A stretch of DNA of 12,181 nt, from the NCBI GenBank assembly GCA_937870805.1, contig CALMZT010000789.1:1-12181 (forward strand), given 5' to 3'. Both the position numbers and the translations under genes were made by a program. The notes beneath the pieces are model-generated. The model was not told the origin of the DNA. It saw only the letters and a program-made list of their open reading frames with translations, and ran no database searches. Shown here piece by piece: positions 1 through 5,939 of this stretch (positions are counted from its first letter, which is position 1; each line of letters starts with the position of its first letter). This DNA is from an uncultured Chloroflexota bacterium. Its GTDB lineage: Bacteria; Chloroflexota; Anaerolineae; Aggregatilineales; Phototrophicaceae.

Positions 1-126
1 AAGAAGAAATCCCCTTCTGAAAATGGTAAGCACGAAGCTGTCCATTTATCCGAGATGGACAGCGCGAGGCGGGTGGCCCACAAGCCACTCACCTCTTTTC
101 GTCTTACGCAATACAACCTGCTTGAA
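1..126. other. Intergenic, left window edge
   Basis: No convincing gene lies here. The only structure seen is a short hairpin with arms 71-77 (GGGTGGC) and 84-90 (GCCACTC), one G-U pair, lying downstream of the ATPase gene on the minus strand. It is not followed by a T-tract in that direction, so calling it a Rho-independent terminator would be a stretch. Confidence 0.4.
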
Positions 127-2208
127 CTATCGATGCCGCAGTAAGCGTGATGAGTTGGCAAGAATACCCAGATCAGGAAGCGACTGTGCAGCAGCAGCTA
201 GGATGGGCGGCAGAATGCCAAAGGCTGCCAGTGTCAAACCCAGAAGATTGTAAATTGCTGTAAAGGCAATGTTGGTTTTGACGACTCGCATGGTACGCCG
301 AGCAATATGGAAGGCTTCCGGCACCAGCATCCAGTCCTCGCGCATCAGCGCGACATGCGCTGCCTCCAGCGCAACATCAGTCCCGGCTGCGCCCATTGCG
401 ATTCCAACGTTCGACTGTGCCAGTGCAGGAGCGTCGTTTACACCATCACCGACCATCACGACGATATGCCCCTGAGCCTGGTACTCCTTCACAATCGCTA
501 TTTTGTCTTCTGGCAGCAGGTTTGCTCGATAGTTCACGCCTAATTTCTGCGCTAAAGCGGAAGCTACTCGCTCGTTATCACCCGTGAGTATGCTAATCTC
601 CTTGATACCCAATTTGCGTAAAGCGGCGATGGCCTGCGGAATTTCTGAACGCACCGTGTCCGACGCGCCCATAACACCCACCACTTCACCGTCTTTCTGT
701 ACAAATAACGCGGTCTTTCCCTGTGCTTCCAAATCAACCGAGACGGCTAGAGGTTGTGTCAACAGCCGACGGCTCCCGACACTAATGCTGCTGCCATTAA
801 TCTGCGCCCGTACACCAAAACCGGGAACAGCCTCGAATGCCTGTGGTTCGTAAAGCGCAATATTGCGGCGGCGGGCTTCCGTCCGTACTGCCTCTGCCAG
901 CGGATGTTCAGAATACCGTTCTGCTGAAGCCGCCAGCGCCAGAATTTCATTTTCCGGTACACCATTGAGGGTAATTACATCGGTCAATTCCGGGCGACCT
1001 AAAGTGAGCGTGCCGGTTTTATCAATCAGCACGACATCGGCACGCGCCAGCGCTTCGATATATTTTCCGCCCTTGATGAGCAAACCTATTTTTGCAGCAG
1101 CACCAATTGAAGCAAGCATAGCGATAGGCGTAGCGAGGGCGAGTGAGCATGAACAGGCAACCACCAGCACCGCAGCCGTTGACAGCGGGTTGCGGCTGAT
1201 GAGGAAGGTCAGCAAGGCGATAAATGCTACCACCGGCAGGAAATAAGCCGAGAACTTATCCGCAATACGTTGAACATCAGCGCGATGCGCTTCGGCTTCT
1301 TCGACCAGTCGAATGACTTTCCCAAAGGTCGTATCTGCGCCAACATGGGTCGCGCGAACACGCAGACTGCCAAGTTCGGCAAAGGTTGCGGCGAAAACTT
1401 TAGAGCCAACTCCGGTTTCGACGGGCATAGACTCGCCTGTAATCGTGGCTTGATTGATAGTCGCCTGTCCCGCAATCACCTCGCCGTCCACTGGAATTTT
1501 CTCGCCGGGGCGGATAATGACTGTCTCGCCGATCTGGAGTTCAGCAATCGGTACTTCATATTCCTGTCCATTACGCTCAATACGTGCGGTCTGTGGTGCC
1601 ATTGCCGTCAGGTTCTTGAGGGCGCGGCGGCTGCGCTCAGTGGTGAAGCGTTCGGCATAATCCCCCATCCGCATGAAAAAGACGACAATTGCCGCCGTCA
1701 CCCACTGCCCTACGACCAGTGCGGCTATCACACCAATACTCATCAAGGTATGTGAGATCACCTGGCGCTTCATGGCAGCGCGAAGAACATTGAGAAATGT
1801 GGGATAGGCTGCAATCAAGACCAGCAGATAACCCAGCGGTGCCGGGATAGAGGTTGTGATGGACTCAAACAATCCTAACCCCTCACCAGCAATGACAATG
1901 AGTAAAATCGCTCCAAAAACAACGCCAAACAGACTCAGGATTGAGCGTGTAAACCCGGCGCTCATCGCTTCGGTGGAAGTTGTTTCAGCAGGCTCAGGAA
2001 CGGAGTACCCGGCGCTCGCAACTGCCGCACGAATCTGGGTTATGCTGACCCGGGCTGGATCGAGGCGCAAGACCGCTTTTTCTGACGATAGAAATACCTC
2101 AACGGATTGAACCCCCGGCAAAGCAGCGATGGCGTGCTGCACATGCGCCACACACTCCGCGCAGTCCATCCCTTTAACCGGAACTTCTAATGTTTTTTCA
2201 CTCATCAT
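127..2208 (-). CDS. P1B-type heavy-metal-translocating ATPase, CSC subgroup
   Basis: An inner-membrane pump that should export a soft metal cation using ATP; the metal itself cannot be read from the sequence. It is about 693 residues long from the ATG at 2208. An N-terminal HMA domain carries GMDCAEC (residues 13-19). The actuator has TGES (257-260), the phosphorylation loop DKTGTLT (Asp396), then SEHP and GDGVND (around 592), so all catalytic motifs are intact. The membrane metal-site motif is CSC followed six residues later by Pro (CSC at 352-354), where most family members have CPC; the C-terminal helix carries AAAAQSLPDLG. As I recall, CSC(x)6P proteins form a small uncharacterised P1B subgroup (P1B-7). 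A longer reading frame starts at 2352, but AAGGAG six bases before the 2208 ATG, and an 11-base overlap with the upstream regulator, favour the start given. Expression is probably translationally coupled to that regulator. Confidence 0.93.
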   Translation of the reverse strand: MMSEKTLEVPVKGMDCAECVAHVQHAIAALPGVQSVEVFLSSEKAVLRLDPARVSITQIRAAVASAGYSVPEPAETTSTEAMSAGFTRSILSLFGVVFGAILLIVIAGEGLGLFESITTSIPAPLGYLLVLIAAYPTFLNVLRAAMKRQVISHTLMSIGVIAALVVGQWVTAAIVVFFMRMGDYAERFTTERSRRALKNLTAMAPQTARIERNGQEYEVPIAELQIGETVIIRPGEKIPVDGEVIAGQATINQATITGESMPVETGVGSKVFAATFAELGSLRVRATHVGADTTFGKVIRLVEEAEAHRADVQRIADKFSAYFLPVVAFIALLTFLISRNPLSTAAVLVVACSCSLALATPIAMLASIGAAAKIGLLIKGGKYIEALARADVVLIDKTGTLTLGRPELTDVITLNGVPENEILALAASAERYSEHPLAEAVRTEARRRNIALYEPQAFEAVPGFGVRAQINGSSISVGSRRLLTQPLAVSVDLEAQGKTALFVQKDGEVVGVMGASDTVRSEIPQAIAALRKLGIKEISILTGDNERVASALAQKLGVNYRANLLPEDKIAIVKEYQAQGHIVVMVGDGVNDAPALAQSNVGIAMGAAGTDVALEAAHVALMREDWMLVPEAFHIARRTMRVVKTNIAFTAIYNLLGLTLAAFGILPPILAAAAQSLPDLGILANSSRLLRHR

Positions 2209-2554
2209 TGTTGGCTCCTTCTGGAACTTCATAACGTGTGCATTGATAAACACCTTTGGCGACATCGGACAGCACTTCTTCGACCAGGCGAAGCAGGCTG
2301 TCAATCCGATCATCGGCGAGACGATAGTAGGTGTAACGACCTTGCTGCTCACTCATGACCAGTCCGCAGTCACGCAGGCATCCAAGATGGTTCGAAATGT
2401 TGGACTGGCTGAGTCCCGTTGCCTGCACAATCTCGCCGACATTCAGCGGCTGAACCCGCAGCGCCTCCAGGATGGACAGACGGGAGGTATCAGAAAACCC
2501 ACGAAACAGTTTGGCTTTCAACTCAAGCTCAAGTTTTTCAGAAGACATTAGCAT
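2198..2554 (-). CDS. ArsR/SmtB-family metal sensor, CmtR-like
   Basis: A winged-helix repressor that should leave its operator when metal binds, releasing transcription of itself and the efflux ATPase. The 118-residue protein has the ArsR fold: a helical start, a recognition-helix segment (TGLSQSNISNHLGCLRDC), then a beta-wing ending in RYTYYRL. Two cysteines spaced C-x3-C sit at the end of the recognition helix and another Cys lies near the C-terminus (VYQCTRY). That layout matches CmtR-type Cd/Pb sensors rather than ArsR (CxC) or SmtB (C-terminal His) sites. I chose the ATG at 2554 because GAGG lies nine bases upstream; a GTG at 2569 would add five residues but overlaps that ribosome site. 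The gene ends in TGA at 2198, inside the start of the ATPase gene. Confidence 0.92.
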   Translation of the reverse strand: MLMSSEKLELELKAKLFRGFSDTSRLSILEALRVQPLNVGEIVQATGLSQSNISNHLGCLRDCGLVMSEQQGRYTYYRLADDRIDSLLRLVEEVLSDVAKGVYQCTRYEVPEGANNDE

Positions 2555-2570
2555 AGGGAATGACCTCACA

Positions 2571-2597
2571 TTATCATATCAGCACTTGATGATATAA
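2571..2597. promoter_or_regulatory. ArsR-type operator with divergent extended -10 boxes
   Basis: An imperfect inverted repeat with 11-base arms TTATCATATCA (2571-2581) and TGATGATATAA (2587-2597), 8 of 11 positions matching, around a 5-base centre. Position and style fit an ArsR-family operator. On the minus strand TGATATGAT (2573-2581) is an extended -10 box serving the metal operon. On the plus strand TGATATAAT (2590-2598) is a perfect extended -10 pointing away from it. Neither has a good -35 at 17 bases, typical of extended -10 promoters. A repressor bound here would cover both. The promoter for the metal operon is likely; use of the plus-strand one is inference. Confidence 0.65.
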
Positions 2598-2649
2598 TGA
2601 TTTAGCGGTTCTGGCAATAAGGAGCTTTATCTAAGAGCAGCATCTTTAT

Positions 2650-2691
2650 CCGTATCTATCAGCGGAAGTTTCCGGTCATAGACGGACTTTT
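2650..2691 (+). terminator. Terminator-like hairpin with T-run
   Basis: Reading the plus strand, CCGT (2650-2653) pairs with ACGG (2682-2685), CTAT (2656-2659) with ATAG (2678-2681), and CGGAA (2663-2667) with TTCCG (2670-2674), followed by TTTT at 2688-2691. It would end a short transcript of roughly 85 bases begun at the plus-strand extended -10 at 2590-2598. No gene lies between. The interrupted stem makes this a moderate call. Confidence 0.35.
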
Positions 2692-2740
2692 CCTGGAGCT
2701 AGCTGGTTACGGTGCTTCATGTATTCGATATGCGCTTTTA

Positions 2741-2823
2741 GTGCGCTTTTATTCCGCAGGATAGCACGCCACCCCGTCTCTCACAGCCGCTGACGTGCTA
2801 TTTCGCCCTGCGTAAAAGCGCAC
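2741..2823. repeat. Long imperfect inverted repeat (hairpin)
   Basis: Left arm 2741-2768 and right arm 2794-2823 pair in three blocks: GTGCGCTTTTA with TAAAAGCGCAC (11 pairs), CGCAGG with CCTGCG (6 pairs) and ATAGCACG with CGTGCTAT (8 pairs), separated by bulges TTC and TTCGC around a 25-base loop. The motif TGCGCTTTTA is also directly repeated at 2731-2740. Weaker matching continues outward to about 2697 and 2880. It could be a MITE-like remnant or a structured RNA; nothing in it identifies a known family. Confidence 0.6.
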
Positions 2824-2986
2824 TTTATCAAAGGCATATTGGGGTATCGACTGAAGGGACGTACTGTTACCCAGGCTGTGGAGGCTCGAAAGGGCGCTGT
2901 AAATTTGCCCAGAGTCACTGTGCCGATGGACTCTTGGAATCAATAGCGCTGACTCCGATAAGCCAAACGCTCTCGATCCTGCGATG

Positions 2987-3059
2987 TGGGCAATATAAGA
3001 CTCGAACTTATAACCTTCCCCACGTCAAAGGGACGCTCTGCCAATTGAGCTAATTGCCC
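2987..3059 (-). tRNA. tRNA-Val (anticodon GAC)
   Basis: The minus strand folds as a full cloverleaf. The acceptor stem is GGGCAAT/ATTGCCC (3053-3059 with 2988-2994), with discriminator A from position 2987. The D-arm is GCTC-AATTGGCA-GAGC. The anticodon stem TCCCT/GGGGA closes with a U-G pair around loop TTGACGT, giving anticodon GAC. A five-base variable loop follows, and the T-arm is ATAAG-TTCGAGT-CTTAT. The CCA end is not encoded and would be added by tRNA nucleotidyltransferase. It decodes GUC and, by wobble, GUU valine codons. Confidence 0.93.
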
Positions 3060-3071
3060 GAACTAATGCCA

Positions 3072-3099
3072 AGTATACTCCAACCCCGGTGATTTGCAA
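3072..3099 (-). promoter_or_regulatory. Promoter of the tRNA-Val gene
   Basis: On the minus strand TTGCAA (3094-3099) and TATACT (3072-3077) are 16 bases apart and end 12 bases before the tRNA 5' end. Both hexamers are close to sigma-70 consensus, and the distance fits a tRNA transcript with a very short leader. Confidence 0.65.
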
Positions 3100-3236
3100 G
3101 AGAAAAATTTCCCTCGTTCGGGGGAGACACGCTTCCCCACTCCGCGCGATGTCACCCACTGCGTCCCGTCGTAAGCTAAAGACGTGCTGGCAAAACGCTG
3201 GTACATCTCGCCCATTTATTGTACGGAGCAATCATC

Positions 3237-3386
3237 ATGTTATATGTCCCACGTTCAGAGAAGGGGCAGGGCTTAGTCGAGTACGCGCTGATTCTGGTGC
3301 TGGTGGCGGTTGTCGTCATCGTCATCTTAGCGCTGCTGGGTCCCGCCATCGGCAATGTCTTCTCAAACATTCTCATCCAGATCTAA
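3237..3386 (+). CDS. Flp-type prepilin 1
   Basis: A 49-residue class III (Flp/Tad) prepilin. The short leader ends in EKG, followed by QGLVEYA, so the mature chain would have the Flp hallmark Glu at +5 and Tyr at +6 after the leader-peptidase glycine. One hydrophobic helix of about 20 residues follows, then the tail motif GPAIGNVFSN shared with pilins 4 and 5. The mature peptide is only about 39 residues. GGAG at 3225-3228 is eight bases before the ATG. It heads a run of five tiny genes; no prepilin peptidase, TadA ATPase or secretin is in this window, so the assembly machinery must lie elsewhere. The 177 bases upstream show no promoter I would defend. Confidence 0.85.
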   Translation: MLYVPRSEKGQGLVEYALILVLVAVVVIVILALLGPAIGNVFSNILIQI

Positions 3387-3397
3387 CGGCTGAGACA

Positions 3398-3428
3398 GGG
3401 GAGCGTTCACTCTAGTGGGCGCTCCTTT
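3398..3428 (+). terminator. Intercistronic terminator/attenuator hairpin
   Basis: GGAGCG (3400-3405) pairs with CGCTCC (3420-3425), with an inner CAC/GTG (3408-3410 with 3415-3417) around TCTA, and TTT follows at 3426-3428. It lies in the 56-base gap between pilin 1 and pilin 2. The short T-run suggests partial termination, which would give more of pilin 1 than of the genes behind it, or a 3' end stabilising the pilin 1 message. Confidence 0.6.
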
Positions 3429-3442
3429 GCCAAGGAGAAACC

Positions 3443-3583
3443 ATGATAAACCAAAAAGGTCAAGGCGTTGTCGAATTTGCCATCATTCTCATGATTGTGG
3501 TGCTGGTAATGATTATCATCCTTGCATTCTTTGCGCCAGTAGCCTGTGCGTGCATCTACTCTAACATCGTGGTAAATCTCTAA
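3443..3583 (+). CDS. Flp-type prepilin 2, with Cys-Ala-Cys tail
   Basis: A 46-residue prepilin. The leader is MINQKG, then QGVVEFA with Glu at +5 and Phe at +6, then a long aliphatic helix. The tail differs from its sisters: where they have GPxxGNxxSN, this one reads APVACACIYSN, with two cysteines one residue apart. The pair could form disulfides or anchor a ligand between subunits, but that is inference. AAGGAG at 3432-3437 is five bases before the ATG, a strong site. The gene is co-directional with the rest of the cluster. Confidence 0.83.
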   Translation: MINQKGQGVVEFAIILMIVVLVMIIILAFFAPVACACIYSNIVVNL

Positions 3584-3590
3584 GACTACT

Positions 3591-3698
3591 ATGAACAAGC
3601 GCCAAATGATCGAAATGCTCGTTGTGCTCATCACAATCATTTTGTTGATCGTATTCGTCGCGTGGTTGATCGCGCCCGCTCTCATCCCCGACCCTTAA
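3591..3698 (+). CDS. Degenerate pilin-like mini membrane peptide
   Basis: A 35-residue peptide, one hydrophobic helix (LVVLITIILLIVFVAWLI) between a basic start and an APALIPDP tail. Aligned with its neighbours, RQMIEML falls on QGVVEFA: the Glu at +5 is kept, but the leader-peptidase Gly is replaced by Lys and the aromatic +6 by Met, so it would probably not be processed as a pilin. It starts seven bases after pilin 2 stops, with no recognisable ribosome site, so translation would depend on coupling. Its TAA runs into the pilin 4 ribosome site. It may be a decayed pilin copy or a small accessory peptide of the pilus. Confidence 0.55.
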   Translation: MNKRQMIEMLVVLITIILLIVFVAWLIAPALIPDP

Positions 3699-3711
3699 GG
3701 AGAGGTGATGT

Positions 3712-3849
3712 ATGCAAAGCAAAAAAGGACAAGGCATCGTTGAATTCGCCGTCGTATTAGCCATTGTTGCGGTGTGTGTTCTGCTGATACTTGAGTTTGT
3801 AGGTCCTCGTGTAGGAAACGTATTTTCGAATCTACTAGGGACGTTGTAG
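3712..3849 (+). CDS. Flp-type prepilin 3 (fourth gene of the run)
   Basis: A 45-residue prepilin: leader MQSKKG, then QGIVEFA (Glu +5, Phe +6), a hydrophobic helix containing a lone Cys, and the tail GPRVGNVFSN. AAGGAG at 3697-3702 overlaps the preceding stop codon and lies nine bases before this ATG; a nearer GAGG gives better spacing. An ATG at 3708 is out of frame and leads quickly to a stop. The segment from GGACAAGGCATCGTTGAA is almost identical in DNA to the next gene, which points to recent tandem duplication. Confidence 0.83.
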   Translation: MQSKKGQGIVEFAVVLAIVAVCVLLILEFVGPRVGNVFSNLLGTL

Positions 3850-3860
3850 GAGATGTTGTT

Positions 3861-4010
3861 GTGTTTGATTGTCTAAACGCTGAAAAAGGACAAGGCATCG
3901 TTGAATTTGCCATCGTACTGGCGATTGTCCTGATAATGATTATTCTCGTGCTCATGTTCGCAGGTCCCGCCATCGGCAATATCTATTCGAACATTCAAAG
4001 CGTGGCCTAA
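3861..4010 (+). CDS. Flp-type prepilin 4 (GTG start)
   Basis: A 49-residue prepilin with leader MFDCLNAEKG, then QGIVEFA, a hydrophobic helix and the tail GPAIGNIYSN, closest in tail to pilin 1. The start is GTG at 3861: AGGAG at 3848-3852 is eight bases upstream, whereas the nearer ATG at 3853 is out of frame and ends after seven codons. The AGGAG overlaps the stop codon of the previous pilin, so the two are likely coupled. The stop lies six bases before the first possible start of the kinase gene, tying pilins and kinase into one operon. Confidence 0.82.
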   Translation: MFDCLNAEKGQGIVEFAIVLAIVLIMIILVLMFAGPAIGNIYSNIQSVA

Positions 4011-4016
4011 ACAACG

Positions 4017-5831
4017 ATGACCTCCGCTGTAAACTGGAAGCCGGTGTACAATCAAATCAGACGCATAGGTGAAAGAAGTCTGATGATTCCCCGGCAAACT
4101 TCGCTCACAGTATCTCTCATACTGACACACGCGCTGGCAGGCTTAGCAGCGCTGTTTTTCTACGATCACGTATATCGCGGTTGGGGCGTGGCAGTTATCA
4201 TCGCGGCAGCGCTTGGCTTGCTCGCCGGCTTATATGTGCGGCACGATCTGGAATTAGTTGAAACGGCACTGAAACGGCTGAACGAAGGGCTGTCGATTCC
4301 CGCGAACATTGGCGGGCGCTATCCTCTCAAGATGCTCGTGGCACAGATCGACAAACTGCTGGCGCGTGAGCGTGATACAGGCACGCTGCGCGAACAGCTG
4401 GTGCAACAGGTCGTCACGACAGCAGCTCAGGAAGAACGCAACCGCCTCGCGCGTGATCTACATGATTCGATCAAGCAGCAAATTTTCAGTGTGGGTATCA
4501 GCGCAGCAGCCGCACAAGCCCGTTGGGAACATGATCCTGAAGGCGCAAAATCGGCGCTGAACGATGTGCGGCGCAGCGCGCAAGAAGCGATGGTCGAGAT
4601 GCGCGCGCTGTTACAGCAGTTGGGTCCCGCACCGCTGGAAAAAGTCGGCTTAATCCAGGCGCTGCGCGACCAATGCGAAGCGTTGAGCTATCGAACGGGC
4701 GCACAGGTGGCGACAGACTTTAGTGAACTGCCGCCTGACGAACGGCTGCCCATCGGCGCGCAGGAGAGCATCTTCCGCATCGCGCAGGAAGCGTTGGGCA
4801 ACGTCGCGCGCCACGCCCGCGCGCAGAACGTCAACGTGCGCTTTGGAGTGAGCGAAAATGCTGTAGGGGCAAGACATATCTTGCCCGCTGAAGCCCTCCC
4901 CTACATCTACCTTGAAGTCACCGACGACGGGCAGGGCTTCGACATCAACTCCCCCGCTTCTGGCATGGGCTTAGGCAACATGCGCGCGCGCGCATCCCGT
5001 TTAGGCGGCACTGTTGATGTGCAAAGCCAGCCCGGCAAAGGCGCGACACTGCGCATGTGTATCCCGCTGGTCAAGCCGGAAGCGCCACGCACCGACGAAT
5101 CCATCATGAGTCCGCACACACGCAAGGTACTCAACCGGGCGATTGCGGCGCGCTGGGCGGGGACGCTTTTATCTATCGTGGCGCTGGCGCTGGTGACCCG
5201 ACAGGGACGTTTTGGTTCGCTGTTAGGGTTGTCGCATGAGCAAATTGCTCTCGGCTTTCAGATCACTGCGGCAGTTTTGATCTCAGCAGTGGTAGGTGCT
5301 TTTAGCTACGGGTGGCAAGTTATCAAGCCACTGATCGTCAGTCAAGGCAATGAAAGCACTGTCGCGTATAAGTATCGCTATCATGTGCATCGTGGCTTAA
5401 CGGTCATGTATGGCGCGTGCATCGTGTTCGTTCCCGTCATTCCACTGGCAAGCGGCTCGTTTGAAGGCATCATGATTGCGATTGCGCTGGCGGGAGCATT
5501 TGCCGTGCCGATGATTTATGAACTCATTCAGGTCTACAGTTTATATGATCGCTATTTGCAGTCGCTGGCTCCCGCCGAATTGAAGCAGGAGATAGACAGC
5601 AAATGGCGGCAAAATCTCTCGAACTGGTTCACGATTGGCGCGCTGGTGTTCATTACCGTCGCCTTGAGTTGGAGCCGCATCCCTTCGCTGTTTACGTTAG
5701 ATGGGCTGCTGAACATGGACGGCTGGCTGACAACATTTGCCGACTTAACGGTGTTGGGCATCACCATCTCACACGCAGGCGAAACGTGGTACTATCGCCA
5801 GTGGCGCAAGCGATTAGCGGTGAGCGATTAG
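4017..5831 (+). CDS. LiaS/NarL-type sensor histidine kinase with C-terminal membrane domain
   Basis: A membrane sensor kinase that should autophosphorylate on His149 and pass phosphate to the regulator encoded next. Order: two membrane helices (about 31-50 and 55-72), a HAMP-like linker, the HisKA_3 dimerisation helix with ARDLHDSIKQQ, and a HATPase_c domain with N box (Asn262), G1 DDGQGFD (303-309) and G2 GMGLGN. The kinase proper ends near residue 350. About 250 residues more then carry five or six membrane helices of no family I recognise, ending RKRLAVSD. Residues 283-297 are encoded by a palindromic repeat inserted between the N and G1 boxes. Start is uncertain: the ATG at 4017 is six bases from the last pilin stop but lacks a ribosome site; an ATG at 4083 follows AGGTGAAAGAAG and gives a more usual N-terminus. 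Co-location with pilins suggests control of surface structures. Confidence 0.88.
   Translation: MTSAVNWKPVYNQIRRIGERSLMIPRQTSLTVSLILTHALAGLAALFFYDHVYRGWGVAVIIAAALGLLAGLYVRHDLELVETALKRLNEGLSIPANIGGRYPLKMLVAQIDKLLARERDTGTLREQLVQQVVTTAAQEERNRLARDLHDSIKQQIFSVGISAAAAQARWEHDPEGAKSALNDVRRSAQEAMVEMRALLQQLGPAPLEKVGLIQALRDQCEALSYRTGAQVATDFSELPPDERLPIGAQESIFRIAQEALGNVARHARAQNVNVRFGVSENAVGARHILPAEALPYIYLEVTDDGQGFDINSPASGMGLGNMRARASRLGGTVDVQSQPGKGATLRMCIPLVKPEAPRTDESIMSPHTRKVLNRAIAARWAGTLLSIVALALVTRQGRFGSLLGLSHEQIALGFQITAAVLISAVVGAFSYGWQVIKPLIVSQGNESTVAYKYRYHVHRGLTVMYGACIVFVPVIPLASGSFEGIMIAIALAGAFAVPMIYELIQVYSLYDRYLQSLAPAELKQEIDSKWRQNLSNWFTIGALVFITVALSWSRIPSLFTLDGLLNMDGWLTTFADLTVLGITISHAGETWYYRQWRKRLAVSD
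4862..4905. repeat. Palindromic repeat inserted in frame within the kinase gene
   Basis: Outer arms TGTAGGGG (4862-4869) and CCCCTACA (4898-4905) are exact inverted copies, and overlapping inner arms GGGCAAGA (4867-4874) and TCTTGCCC (4879-4886) form a second perfect 8-bp stem around CATA. The reading frame passes through and codes for roughly AVGARHILPAEALPY, between the N box and G1 box where HATPase domains of this family normally run from one beta strand to the next. The inner stem resembles the palindrome at 9808-10018 (GGGCGAAC/GTTCGCCC), suggesting one repeat family. Confidence 0.7.
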
Positions 5832-5939
5832 CAGCGCGTCATCAGTTTTATCTCTACAATATGCTCGCTGTATCCTGATTTCTACTGATAACTGTGAACT
5901 AAAAATGAATAACCAATAACGAAAAACTAGGACTTTACC

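Larger units (their letters stand above)
2599..2986. other. Non-coding stretch with hairpins
   Basis: No plausible protein gene is seen on either strand: the one short minus-strand frame (2749-2943) has no ribosome site and lies across a long inverted repeat. The stretch holds a terminator-like hairpin near 2650 and a large inverted repeat at 2741-2823, both listed separately. The part between 2830 and 2986, just downstream of the tRNA on the minus strand, shows no clear terminator. Confidence 0.5.

Noticed and set aside
1270..1755. 161-codon open frame on the plus strand
   Set aside because: Opposite the ATPase gene, which shows continuous P-type ATPase motifs across this stretch.
2199..2352. 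ATPase start at 2352 giving 741 residues
   Set aside because: The extra 48 residues overlap the regulator gene and do not look like an HMA domain; AAGGAG sits correctly before the ATG at 2208.
2749..2943. 64-codon minus-strand frame
   Set aside because: It runs across the large inverted repeat and has no ribosome site or motif.
3188..3210. Possible sigma-54 promoter upstream of pilin 1 (TGGCAAAACGCTGGTAC)
   Set aside because: The -24-like TGG is present but the -12 element lacks TTGC, so it fails the consensus.
4981..4994. Alternating GC run in the kinase gene (Z-DNA-like)
   Set aside because: It is explained by Arg-Ala codons (MRARAS) in a conserved G2-box region.
5819..5845. AGCGATTAGC repeated at the end of the kinase gene
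   Set aside because: Only two short copies; too little to call a repeat element.
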